A stretch of DNA of 14,365 nt from Pseudomonadota bacterium (GCA_023418355.1 JAEZZU010000118.1:1-14365); one strand, 5' to 3'; positions 7,689 to 14,365 are shown, counted from the first letter of the stretch. The notes: a model not told the origin generated them from the sequence alone. A program made the numbers and translations.

Positions 7689-8507
7689 TCAGTGTGCATG
7701 GCCACCATGGGCCAGACCACTGACCACGGTGACCAGCACAATGCCCATCACCAGCCAGGCGATCTGCACCAGGCTTTCACGCGCCGAAAGGCGCTTTTGC
7801 AGCTGGGGAATCAGGTCCGACAGCGCCACATAGACAAAACTGCTCGACGCCACGGTCAGGAAGTAAGGCTGCCAGTCTTCCAGATGGCCGACCAGAAAAT
7901 ATCCCGACAGACCACCCAGTGCCGTCACAGCGCCTGCCAGCGACACTTTGAGTACCGCCAGACTGCGATGGCTGCTGTTGCGCAGCACCACCAGATCACC
8001 AATGTGGTGGGGTACCTCGTGGGCCAGCACCGATACCGCGGCGATCATGCCCAGGCGCATGTCGGCCATGAAGGCCGAGGCGATCAAGATCCCATCGCCA
8101 AAGCAGTGCACGCTGTCGCCCGTCAGCAGGGACCAGCCCTTGCTGTGGACGTGGTGATCGTGTTCATGCACATGTTCATGCGCATGGTGATGATCATGGC
8201 CGTGCGCGCCATGGTGGTGCTCATGGCCGTGGTGCCACAGTTCTGCCTTGGTCAGCAGAAAGAAGAACACCACACCGATGAGCAGCGTCATGAACAGGTC
8301 ATGCGCACTGGCCTCGCTGTTGAATGCTTCGGGCAAGAGGTGCATGAAGGCAGTGGCCAGCAGCGCACCTGCGGCCAGGCTCAGCAACCCCTGCTGTCCA
8401 CTGCCTGTGCTGCCCTTGCCAAAACCAAGCTGCAAAAGAACGTTAGCCACCCAGACGCTGCCGATACCGGCAGCAAGGGTGGCCAGAAGGATGGCGACCA
8501 ATGTCAT
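7689..8507 (-). CDS. ZIP family (LIV-1-like) divalent metal transporter with histidine-rich loop
   Basis: 272 residues, about eight membrane segments. Helix 2 has HLLPEA (56-61). The loop between helices 3 and 4 (residues 92-121) has 18 His in 30 residues, likely a cytoplasmic metal-binding loop. The transport site is in helix 4, DSVHCFGDG (131-139), and helix 5, AHEVPHHIGD (162-171), matching the LIV-1 patterns HNFxDG and HExPHExGD with Cys in place of Asn and His in place of Glu. The C-terminus (HGGHAH) adds more His. ZIP proteins bring Zn, Fe or Mn into the cytosol. The ATG at 8507 has a weak GTGAG upstream. A promoter is visible at 8670-8641, leaving a leader of about 125 nt with hairpins. 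It is probably transcribed alone. The metal is uncertain, and direction is assumed from the family. Confidence 0.92.
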   Translation of the reverse strand: MTLVAILLATLAAGIGSVWVANVLLQLGFGKGSTGSGQQGLLSLAAGALLATAFMHLLPEAFNSEASAHDLFMTLLIGVVFFFLLTKAELWHHGHEHHHGAHGHDHHHAHEHVHEHDHHVHSKGWSLLTGDSVHCFGDGILIASAFMADMRLGMIAAVSVLAHEVPHHIGDLVVLRNSSHRSLAVLKVSLAGAVTALGGLSGYFLVGHLEDWQPYFLTVASSSFVYVALSDLIPQLQKRLSARESLVQIAWLVMGIVLVTVVSGLAHGGHAH

Positions 8508-8527
8508 AGCTCACTACGATGTTGTGT

Positions 8528-8545
8528 GGTCAGGCAAGGCTGACC
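8528..8545. promoter_or_regulatory. Leader hairpin before the ZIP gene
   Basis: GGTCAG (8528-8533) and CTGACC (8540-8545) are exact inverted repeats with a 6-nt loop, 20 nt before the ZIP start. It lies in the predicted mRNA leader. It could be an operator or a translation-control hairpin; I do not recognise a known metal riboswitch in the leader. Confidence 0.3.
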
Positions 8546-8640
8546 GATGCCTGATTGTCCATGAAAGCCCATGCACACTTCGCGAGCTTTGGGGACAGAC
8601 TGCATTGTCTGCATGGGTGCTGCGGGCTTTCCAGAATGCC

Positions 8641-8670
8641 CTTATCGAAACACGCTACACCAGCTGTCAA
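8641..8670 (-). promoter_or_regulatory. Sigma70-type promoter for the ZIP gene
   Basis: On the minus strand a perfect TTGACA (8670-8665) is followed after 18 nt by GATAAG (8646-8641), four of six matches to the -10 consensus. Transcription would start near 8634, about 125 nt before the ZIP ATG. It begins just after the stop of the upstream receptor gene (8694), so the ZIP gene can be read on its own. Confidence 0.5.
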
Positions 8671-8693
8671 GCCCCAACGTCACAGGGATGGCA

Positions 8694-9728
8694 TCAGCGC
8701 TTGGCGGAATCCTTACGCTGCCAGGAGTCATTCACATGCTCCCCCATCAGAAACTGCTCGACCAGCTCCCAGCCGCTGACAAAGCGCTCGATATAGGCCC
8801 GCGAAGCACTGGGGGACAGGTCAGCAGGCTGAAAGCCCGCTGCTTTCAGGCCTTGCTGTATGCGCATGCTGCTGGCTGCGCGATGCAATGCCTGGGCCAT
8901 GGCTGCCCGCTCTCTCACTGGCACGCTCTTGGGGACAAGAAATGCACTCCAGCCATGCTCAAAGGGCAACAAGCCAGCCTGCTCAAACGTGGGGACATCC
9001 GCCATCTCTGCTGCGCGCGTATCACCACTTTGCACCAGCACACGTAGCTCGGTACTTTGCGTGCCAATGCGGTCACAGCGCGCCAGCGCCAGATCAGCCC
9101 GGCCTTGTGTCAGCGCTGCTGCAAAGTCACCATTCACCCGGTAACTCTGTACCTCCCAGGCATGCTGCATGTTCTGGGCCATCCCCTGCACCCAGAGATG
9201 CATGCGGCCTGCCGCCAGAGGCAAGGCAATACGTATGGGGGCTGTCTGCTGGCCCACCCAGTCGCGCAATTGCGCTGCAGATTGCACCGGTGAGTCCTGG
9301 TGCACAAACATGCACCAGCGCTTGAAACCCACCACCAGCAAGGTTTCATAGTTGGAAACATGCGCAGGATGCGGCTTTCTAGATTCCCCCATGAGCACGG
9401 ACTCCTCAGGCAGCAACAGCACGCTGGGCTGCTGTGGGGCGACCGACAGACTCCAGCGCATGGCATCCACACCCTTGCCCCGTGTGGATGGGGCTACGGG
9501 TATTGCTTGCCCCCATATGCGTGAAAGTTCTGCCGAAAAGGCAGCGGCCAAGTCAAACCGGAACCCCTCGGCAAATGCAGGCTGCACGATGACCCAGTTT
9601 GCCTGACTGCTCGGTACAGGCACGCTGTTTACTTTTTTCTCGGCATGGGCGTGTGAGGCAAGGATCGCAAGGCTTGCACATGCTGCCCCCACACACTGAC
9701 GCCTCCAGGCTTTTTCAGTCCTGATCAC
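8694..9728 (-). CDS. Divergent Bug/TctC-like periplasmic receptor
   Basis: The GTG at 9728 is chosen: GGAGGGGG lies just upstream, and residues 1-29 then form a clean Sec signal (EKAWRRQ, hydrophobic stretch, ASHAHA before Glu30). The frame is open 74 codons further up, but that part overlaps the azlD end and looks non-coding. The 344-residue product is Bug-like mainly in its C-terminal half: GDFAAALTQGRADLALA (200-216), ADVPTFEQAGLLPFEHGWSA (243-262), then PVRERAAMAQAL and LKAAGFQP. The first strand and ligand loop, normally FPPGGxxD, read QPAFAEGFRFD (49-59), so the usual carboxylate-binding loop is missing. The ligand is likely different, or the protein is a non-transport sensor. No TctA or TctB gene is near. 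It follows azlD by 82 bp on the same strand and could be co-transcribed or have its own promoter. Confidence 0.78.
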   Translation of the reverse strand: MIRTEKAWRRQCVGAACASLAILASHAHAEKKVNSVPVPSSQANWVIVQPAFAEGFRFDLAAAFSAELSRIWGQAIPVAPSTRGKGVDAMRWSLSVAPQQPSVLLLPEESVLMGESRKPHPAHVSNYETLLVVGFKRWCMFVHQDSPVQSAAQLRDWVGQQTAPIRIALPLAAGRMHLWVQGMAQNMQHAWEVQSYRVNGDFAAALTQGRADLALARCDRIGTQSTELRVLVQSGDTRAAEMADVPTFEQAGLLPFEHGWSAFLVPKSVPVRERAAMAQALHRAASSMRIQQGLKAAGFQPADLSPSASRAYIERFVSGWELVEQFLMGEHVNDSWQRKDSAKR

Positions 9729-9810
9729 ACGCACCCCCTCCAATTTTTCATCTTGTGATAACAGATGATGCCCATTGTTACTCGAACATGCGCATTTTTT
9801 GAAAAAGTTG

Positions 9811-10119
9811 TTACGTTTGAACCCATCGCCACAAGCCAGCAGCCACAGCCCCCAGCACCACAACCAGCAAAAACGGTGCCCGCAGCAGCAATGCGATAGC
9901 AGCCACTGCCAAGGCCGCCAGACGCGCGTCCAGCGCCAGCGCCTGCCCATCAGCCAGGGTGTTCATCACGGTCAGTGACGCCAGCAAAGCCACGGTCATG
10001 CAGGCGGCGATATGCGCCATGCGCGGGTTCTGCAGATAGCGCGCCGGGATCGCATAGCCCAGAAACTTGGTTGCAAAGGCCACGCCACAGGCCAGCAAAA
10101 TCCAGTGCCACATGCTCAT
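9811..10119 (-). CDS. azlD: AzlD family small membrane subunit of an amino-acid exporter
   Basis: 102 residues with about four membrane segments. The ATG at 10119 overlaps the azlC stop (ATGA), which indicates translational coupling, and the product partners AzlC. It shows the family's conserved charged/Pro region near the first loop (KFLGYAIPARYL, 18-29), and a late GAVAAGLWRW end. AzlCD pairs export branched-chain amino acids (shown in Bacillus and, as BrnFE, in Corynebacterium). The specificity here is inferred only from family. A longer frame starting upstream inside azlC is a shadow. Confidence 0.88.
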   Translation of the reverse strand: MSMWHWILLACGVAFATKFLGYAIPARYLQNPRMAHIAACMTVALLASLTVMNTLADGQALALDARLAALAVAAIALLLRAPFLLVVVLGAVAAGLWRWVQT

Positions 10120-10805
10120 GCCTGCTCCCTGACCAAGCGCGCACTGCGCCACCAGCCCCAGGCAGCACCAACGAGGGCAGCAACCAGAATCGGCAGGCCC
10201 GGTGGCAGCACAGGCACGGCCAGCATGGTGACCAGGCCGCACAGCACAGCCAGTGCCACCGGCTCACGCTGCCTCAGTCGTGGCCACAACAGGCCTAAAA
10301 ACGCGGCCACCGCCGCCCCATCCAGCCCCCATTTGCGCGGATCGCCCAGCGCATCACCCAGCAAGGCCCCCAGCAGCGTGAAAGCATTCCACAGCACAAA
10401 CACGCCAATGCCCGCCGTCCAGAAGCCACGCTGCTGCTCCTGCGGCTGCAGCTGGCCAGAGGCCGTAGCAGCGGATTCGTCAATCGTCAGCTGCGCTGCC
10501 ACGGGCTTGCGCCAGCCCCGGGGCTGGAGCATGCGGTTCATCTGCATGCCATAGACGGCATTGCGCACACCCAGCAGGCTGGCGGCACCGAGCGCTGCAG
10601 CACCTGTGCCGCCACCGGCGATCACGCCAATAAAGGCGAACTGCGAGCCGCCTGTGAACATCAGTGCGCTCAGCGCCATGGTCTGCCAGACATCCAGCCC
10701 CGCCGCTACGGACAGCGCCCCAAAGGAGATGCCATACAGGCCGGTGGCAATCGAAATGGACAGCCCCATGCGCACGGCAGGCGTCCAGGTGGATGGTGTG
10801 ATCAA
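10116..10805 (-). CDS. azlC: AzlC family branched-chain amino-acid exporter, large subunit
   Basis: 229 residues with about five to seven membrane segments. Family marks: GISFGALSVAAGL (25-37), FTGGSQFAFIGV (50-61) and LLGVRNAVYG (77-86). The start is TTG at 10805: an in-frame TAG lies four codons upstream, AGAGGG precedes it by 5 nt, and homologues begin at this depth; the next choice would be the Met at residue 13. With AzlD it forms an inner-membrane complex that exports leucine, isoleucine and valine in characterised cases. It lies 130 bp after polA on the same strand, separated by palindromic repeat copy 2, so it is probably transcribed separately from polA. Confidence 0.9.
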   Translation of the reverse strand: MITPSTWTPAVRMGLSISIATGLYGISFGALSVAAGLDVWQTMALSALMFTGGSQFAFIGVIAGGGTGAAALGAASLLGVRNAVYGMQMNRMLQPRGWRKPVAAQLTIDESAATASGQLQPQEQQRGFWTAGIGVFVLWNAFTLLGALLGDALGDPRKWGLDGAAVAAFLGLLWPRLRQREPVALAVLCGLVTMLAVPVLPPGLPILVAALVGAAWGWWRSARLVREQA

Positions 10806-10827
10806 CTTGTCCCTCTATCTTTTTTCT

Positions 10828-10907
10828 ATAGCTTGCAGCGCCGATAAAACAAAGGTTTCAAATAGAAAACTATCTGAAACCTTTATTTATCAAGCGACAC
10901 AAGCTAT
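10828..10907. repeat. Nested palindromic intergenic repeat, copy 2
   Basis: The outer arms ATAGCTTGCAGCGC (10828-10841) and GCGACACAAGCTAT (10894-10907) pair at 11 of 14 positions. The inner 15-bp stem, 10851-10865 with 10870-10884, has one mismatch and an AAAA loop. T-runs lie outside both arms. It fills the space between polA and azlC and may end polA transcription. Compared with copy 1, several stem positions differ but still pair. Confidence 0.8.
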
Positions 10908-10935
10908 CTTTTTAGCATGTTCTGGCGGCGATGCA

Positions 10936-13737
10936 TCAGTGCGCCTCTTCCCAATTGTTGCCCACCCCCACCTCCGCCAGCAAAGGCACATGCAACTGCG
11001 CCACGCTGGCCATGACCGCATGGATGTGCTCACGCACCCAGTCCGCATCGCCAGCAGGCAGCTCAAACACCAGTTCGTCGTGCACCTGCATGATGACCTG
11101 GATCTCAGGCTTTTCCGCATCCAGCTTGGCCTGCACCGCCACCATGGCCTTCTTGATCAGGTCCGCTGCCGTGCCCTGCATGGGCGCATTGATGGCGGCA
11201 CGCTCGGCCGCTTTCTTGCGCGGGCCATTGCCGCCATTGATTTCGGGCAGGTACAGGCGGCGACCAAACACAGTTTCTACATAGCCCTGGGCATGGGCCA
11301 GCTCCACGGTTTCGTCCATGTAGCGCTTCACGCCGGGATAGCGCTGGAAGTATTTGTCGATGTACGCCGCTGCCGCCTTGGTTTCAATGCCCAGGTTCTT
11401 GGCCAGACCAAAGCTGCTCATGCCGTAGATCAGGCCAAAGTTGATGACCTTGGCATAGCGGCGCTGCTCGCTCGTCACTTCATCCACACTCACGCCGAAC
11501 ACTTCGGCAGCCGTGGCCTTGTGCACATCCAGCCCTTCGCGGAAGGCCTTGAGCAGCGCCTCATCGCCCGAGAGGTGGGCCATGATGCGCAACTCAATCT
11601 GTGAATAGTCGGCGCTGGCAATCAGCTTGCCTTCCGGTGCCACAAAGGCTTCGCGAATGCGGCGGCCTTCGGGCGTGCGCACGGGGATGTTCTGCAGATT
11701 GGGGTCATTGCTGGACAGGCGTCCCGTCACCGCCACGGCCTGCGCGTAATGCGTATGCACACGGCCTGTGCGGGGCAGCGCCATTTGCGCTAGCTTGTCG
11801 GTGTAGGTGCCCTTGAGTTTGGAGAGGCTGCGGTGCTCCAGAATCTTGGCAGGCAGCGGGTAGTCCTCGGCCAGCTTTTCCAGCACTTCTTCGTCCGTGC
11901 TGCGTGCGCCCGTAGCGGTTTTCTTCACCACTGGCAGGCCGAGCTTGTCGAAGAAGATTTCGCCGAGCTGCTTCGGAGACGCCAGATTAAAGGTCTGGCC
12001 CGCAATCTCATAGGCCTCGTTTTCCAGCTGCAGGATGCGCGCGCCCAGATCATTGCTCTGGCGCGCCAGCTCGCCGGCGTCAATGCGCACGCCATTGCGC
12101 TCGATGCGGAACAGCGCTTCGCTGGTGGCAATTTCCAGTTCATAGATATGGCGCAGCTTGGCGTCGTTTTCAATCTGCGGCCACAGCACCTCGTGCACGT
12201 TCAGCGTCTGGTCTGAGTCCTCGCAAGAGTACGCTGCCGCCTTGTCCACAGGCACCTGGGCAAACGGAATCTGGTTCTTGCCCTTGCCGCACAGGTCTTC
12301 ATAGGTGATGCCGGTGCGGCCCGTGTGGCGCAGCGCCAGACTGGTCAGGTTGTGCGGGCGGTGCACTTCCAGCACATAGGACTGCAGCATGGTGTCGTGC
12401 ACATAGCCGCGCACGGTAATGCCATGGTTGGCAAACACATGCTGGTCGTACTTCACATGCTGGCCAAGCTTTTTCTTACTGGCATCTTCCAGCCAGGGCT
12501 TGAGCTGGGCCAGCACCCAGTCCATGGGCAGCTGCTCGGGCACATCCATGCCTTCATGGCGCAGCGGGATATAGGCCGCTTCTCCTACCTTGACGCTCAA
12601 CGAAATGCCAACGATCTGCGCACGCATTTCGTCGAGTGAGTCGGTTTCGGTGTCGATGGCCGTGAGCTCTGCTGCTTGTATCTTGGCCAGCCAGGTGTTG
12701 AACTGCGCTTCGGTCAGGATGGTGGTGTAGACCACTTCGCGTTGCTGGGCCTGCACGGCTACCGTGGTGGCTGCAGCATCGTCACTGTCAAACATGTCGC
12801 CCTGCGCTGCAGCAGGCTGCGCCTTGACTGGCGCTTCCGGGGCGGTGGCACTGCTGAGTGCCCGTGCGAGGCTCTTGAAACCGTACTTTTCATAGAACGG
12901 CACCAGCGCCTGGTTGTCTGGCTCATCCAGCGTAATGTCATCCAGTGCAGGCAGACCGGGGATGTAGGCCGACAGATCGCAATCGGTCTTCATGGTCACC
13001 AGCTGGCGGCTCAACGCCAGCTGCCCCGAGGCAATCGCTTCACGCAGGTTATTGCCTGCCACGCCCTTGATGGCTGCGGCATTTGCTATCAAATTGTCCA
13101 GCGTGCCATATTCTTCCAGCCACTTGGCGGCGGTCTTGGGGCCGACCTTGGTCACACCGGGCACGTTGTCCACGGTGTCGCCAATCAGCGCCTGGTAGTC
13201 AATCATCTTCTCGGGCGGCACACCAAACTCGGCCGTCACCCCGGCCACATCGCGGCGCTTGCCGTTCATGGTGTCGATGATGGTGATGCGCTCATTGACC
13301 AGCTGGGACAGGTCCTTGTCGCCGCTGGAGACGATCACATCCATGCCCTGTGCAGCTGCCATGTTCGCCAGCGTGGCAATCACGTCGTCCGCTTCCACGC
13401 CGGGCACGGTCAGCACCTTCCAGCCCAGCATGTCCACCACGGCGTGGATGGGTTCGATCTGGCTGCGCAGGTCATCGGGCATGGGCGAGCGCGTGGCCTT
13501 GTACTGGTCGTACATGGTGTCGCGGAATGTGGGGCCGGGCGCGTCAAACACACACACCGCGTAGTCCGCGGTAATGTCCTTGCGCAGCGACTGCATCATG
13601 TTGATCATGCCGCGAATGGCCCCGGTCGCGGGACTGGAGGGGTCTCCGGGCACGGCCCGCAGGTCGGGCATGGCGTGGTAGGCGCGGTACAGGTAACTGG
13701 AGCCGTCCACCAGCACCAATGTCTTGGAATTCGTCAT
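10936..13737 (-). CDS. polA: DNA polymerase I
   Basis: 933 residues, full length, all three domains intact. The 5'-nuclease domain (about 1-290) has Asp11 (LVLVDGSSY), VEADD (114-118), SSGDKDL (137-143) and GDTVDNVPG (186-194). A Glu/Ala/Pro-rich linker (about 297-335) follows. The 3'-5' proofreading domain keeps all acidic residues: IDTETDSLD (Asp362, Glu364), KYD (Asp431), and YSCEDSD (Tyr503, Asp507). The polymerase domain has motif A SADYSQIELR (Asp710), motif B RRYAKVINFGLIYG (759-772) and motif C QVHDELVFE (Asp887). It works in Okazaki-fragment processing and excision repair. The ATG at 13737 gives the family N-terminus; the frame runs 149 codons further up but that part overlaps the divergent DUF2782 gene. 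No clear ribosome-binding sequence; a hairpin lies just upstream. Plus-strand open frames over it are shadows. Confidence 0.98.
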   Translation of the reverse strand: MTNSKTLVLVDGSSYLYRAYHAMPDLRAVPGDPSSPATGAIRGMINMMQSLRKDITADYAVCVFDAPGPTFRDTMYDQYKATRSPMPDDLRSQIEPIHAVVDMLGWKVLTVPGVEADDVIATLANMAAAQGMDVIVSSGDKDLSQLVNERITIIDTMNGKRRDVAGVTAEFGVPPEKMIDYQALIGDTVDNVPGVTKVGPKTAAKWLEEYGTLDNLIANAAAIKGVAGNNLREAIASGQLALSRQLVTMKTDCDLSAYIPGLPALDDITLDEPDNQALVPFYEKYGFKSLARALSSATAPEAPVKAQPAAAQGDMFDSDDAAATTVAVQAQQREVVYTTILTEAQFNTWLAKIQAAELTAIDTETDSLDEMRAQIVGISLSVKVGEAAYIPLRHEGMDVPEQLPMDWVLAQLKPWLEDASKKKLGQHVKYDQHVFANHGITVRGYVHDTMLQSYVLEVHRPHNLTSLALRHTGRTGITYEDLCGKGKNQIPFAQVPVDKAAAYSCEDSDQTLNVHEVLWPQIENDAKLRHIYELEIATSEALFRIERNGVRIDAGELARQSNDLGARILQLENEAYEIAGQTFNLASPKQLGEIFFDKLGLPVVKKTATGARSTDEEVLEKLAEDYPLPAKILEHRSLSKLKGTYTDKLAQMALPRTGRVHTHYAQAVAVTGRLSSNDPNLQNIPVRTPEGRRIREAFVAPEGKLIASADYSQIELRIMAHLSGDEALLKAFREGLDVHKATAAEVFGVSVDEVTSEQRRYAKVINFGLIYGMSSFGLAKNLGIETKAAAAYIDKYFQRYPGVKRYMDETVELAHAQGYVETVFGRRLYLPEINGGNGPRKKAAERAAINAPMQGTAADLIKKAMVAVQAKLDAEKPEIQVIMQVHDELVFELPAGDADWVREHIHAVMASVAQLHVPLLAEVGVGNNWEEAH

Positions 13738-13751
13738 AGCTGTCGATTGTG

Positions 13752-13771
13752 CCTGCAGGTCCGGCTGCAGG
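13752..13771. promoter_or_regulatory. Hairpin just upstream of the polA start
   Basis: CCTGCAG (13752-13758) and CTGCAGG (13765-13771) are exact inverted repeats with a 6-nt loop. The hairpin ends 14 nt before the polA ATG, in the 99-bp space shared with the divergent DUF2782 gene. It may be an mRNA hairpin affecting polA translation or an operator. Confidence 0.4.
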
Positions 13772-13800
13772 AATAGACATGGTTTTGCAGCAATAGCAAA

Positions 13801-13830
13801 TTCGCCTGGCGTGCGTAACAGAAATACAAT
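13801..13830 (+). promoter_or_regulatory. Possible promoter of the DUF2782 gene, close to the start codon
   Basis: TACAAT (13825-13830) matches the -10 consensus at five of six positions. A weak -35, TTCGCC (13801-13806), lies 18 nt upstream. The expected transcript start falls at about 13836-13838, at the ATG itself (13837), and there is no ribosome-binding sequence between, so the mRNA may be leaderless. Confidence 0.4.
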
Positions 13831-13836
13831 GCAGCC

Positions 13837-14178
13837 ATGCGCGCAGCCACCCTCCTCCTCACCGCCCTGTTCGTCACCGCCCCTGTGCTTGCACAGGAGG
13901 CCAGCGATGCAGCGTCTTCCTCCTCTACGGCCCAGACCGAAGCAGCTCCCACGCCAGAGTCTGCCAAGCAAGGTGACCGCCACAACCAGCGCATTGAGCG
14001 CATCCAGCACGAAGACGGTGGCAGCCGCGTGGACGAGCTGCGCGTGGGCGGCGAAACCAAGAACATCACGGTGCAGCCCAAGGTCGGCAACCTGCCTGCC
14101 TACGAGGTTCAGCCCCAGAACATCGAAGGTGCTGACGGCACCAATGGCCGCCGCGTCTGGCGCGCCCTCCAGTTTTAA
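13837..14178 (+). CDS. DUF2782 family small secreted protein
   Basis: 113 residues. Residues 1-19 are a Sec signal (MRAATLLLTALFVTAPVLA, cleaved before Gln20). A Ser/Ala/Thr/Pro-rich linker (20-46) leads to the conserved core (49-113): RIERIQHEDGGSRVDELRVG, then ITVQPKVGNLPAYEVQP and the C-terminal RRVWRALQF. The core pattern and the position between polA and thrB match the DUF2782 proteins of betaproteobacteria; the function is unknown, and a small periplasmic role is the most that can be inferred. No Cys is present, so it is neither a lipoprotein nor disulphide-bonded. The ATG at 13837 is the only start that keeps the signal peptide. A terminator hairpin follows 15 nt after the stop. Confidence 0.88.
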   Translation: MRAATLLLTALFVTAPVLAQEASDAASSSSTAQTEAAPTPESAKQGDRHNQRIERIQHEDGGSRVDELRVGGETKNITVQPKVGNLPAYEVQPQNIEGADGTNGRRVWRALQF

Positions 14179-14193
14179 GCACACCTCCTCTGC

Positions 14194-14230
14194 CTGCTGC
14201 AGCCCCCGTGCTGCAGCAGTTGTTTCTTTT
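14194..14230 (+). terminator. Terminator hairpin between the DUF2782 gene and thrB
   Basis: CTGCTGCAGC (14194-14203) pairs perfectly with GCTGCAGCAG (14210-14219) around a 6-nt loop, followed by the T-rich run TTGTTTCTTTT (14220-14230). It begins 15 nt after the DUF2782 stop and ends 11 nt before the thrB ATG, so it could also control thrB. Confidence 0.75.
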
Positions 14231-14241
14231 AAAGCCTGAGC

Positions 14242-14365
14242 ATGGCCGTTTTTACCGAAGTCTCCGACAAAGACGCGCGCGAGTTGCTGCGTCGTGTTCC
14301 CCTGGGTCAGCTGACCGAACTGCGTGGCATTCAGGGTGGTATTGAAAACACCAACTACTTTCTGA
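14242..14365 (+). CDS. thrB: Homoserine kinase, N-terminal part (cut by window edge)
   Basis: 41 complete codons are visible from the ATG at 14242. MAVFTEVSDKDARELL followed by LTELRGIQGGIENTNYFL is the typical N-terminus of the proteobacterial homoserine kinase of the choline/aminoglycoside kinase fold (not the GHMP type of E. coli). The G-I-x-x-G-I-E-N-x-N-Y segment forms the nucleotide-binding loop. The enzyme phosphorylates homoserine in threonine synthesis. The catalytic region lies beyond the window. Only a weak TGAGC precedes the ATG, and the space to the terminator is too short for a separate promoter. Confidence 0.9.
   Translation, partial: MAVFTEVSDKDARELLRRVPLGQLTELRGIQGGIENTNYFL

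Noticed and set aside
8145..8234. Short tandem CAC/CAT repeats taken as a possible CRISPR-like or tandem repeat
   Set aside because: They are codons of the histidine-rich ZIP loop; there are no regular spacers.
9729..9950. 74-codon extension of the second Bug-like protein, Trp/Cys-rich
   Set aside because: It overlaps the end of azlD. The GTG at 9728 has a strong ribosome-binding site and gives a proper signal peptide.
12676..13776. Plus-strand open frame of 366 codons over polA
   Set aside because: It is antisense to the polA nuclease and linker coding region; the product has no recognisable motif and is rich in His, Gly and Val.
13738..14184. 149-codon N-terminal extension of DNA polymerase I
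   Set aside because: It overlaps the divergent DUF2782 gene, and polA homologues begin at MTNSKTLVLVDGSS.

Overview
The window looks like a piece of chromosome from a GC-rich betaproteobacterium of the Comamonadaceae (Comamonas-like). The grounds are the style of the proteins, two Bug/TctC-type solute receptors without their transporter genes, the order polA / DUF2782 gene / thrB, and two copies of an intergenic palindromic repeat of a kind I associate with this family. I see no rRNA, tRNA, CRISPR array, transposase, phage gene or integration site. Apart from window-edge truncations, every gene reads through without a frameshift. Coding density is high: the longest spaces without a gene are about 209, 194 and 186 bp.

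Layout, left to right. (1) Positions 1-2052, minus strand: the N-terminal 684 codons of a secreted bacterial alpha-2-macroglobulin, cut by the window edge. (2) 2262-2939, plus strand: tenA, thiamine salvage. (3) A nested palindromic repeat, then a Tat-exported Bug receptor on the minus strand (3044-4039). (4) argH (minus), the last enzyme of arginine synthesis, divergent across only 52 bp from an AlgZ/AlgR-type two-component pair (plus); this pairing resembles the argH-fimS/algZ-algR neighbourhood of Pseudomonas. (5) A strong two-way terminator separates algR from a convergent ZIP metal transporter with a very histidine-rich loop. (6) A minus-strand run read from right to left as polA, second copy of the repeat, azlC, azlD, divergent Bug-like receptor. 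(7) Divergent from polA, on the plus strand: a small secreted DUF2782 protein, a terminator hairpin, and the first 41 codons of thrB (homoserine kinase).

Functionally this is mostly housekeeping (DNA repair and replication, arginine and threonine synthesis, thiamine salvage) mixed with envelope and transport functions (alpha-2-macroglobulin, two periplasmic receptors, ZIP, AzlCD) and one sensor-regulator pair. I found no convincing new multi-gene system. The signals most worth a second look are non-coding or at residue level: the two-copy nested palindrome with compensatory base changes, the terminator placed 11 nt before thrB, the unusual metal-site residues in the ZIP protein, and the second Bug-like protein that lacks the family's ligand-loop motif.
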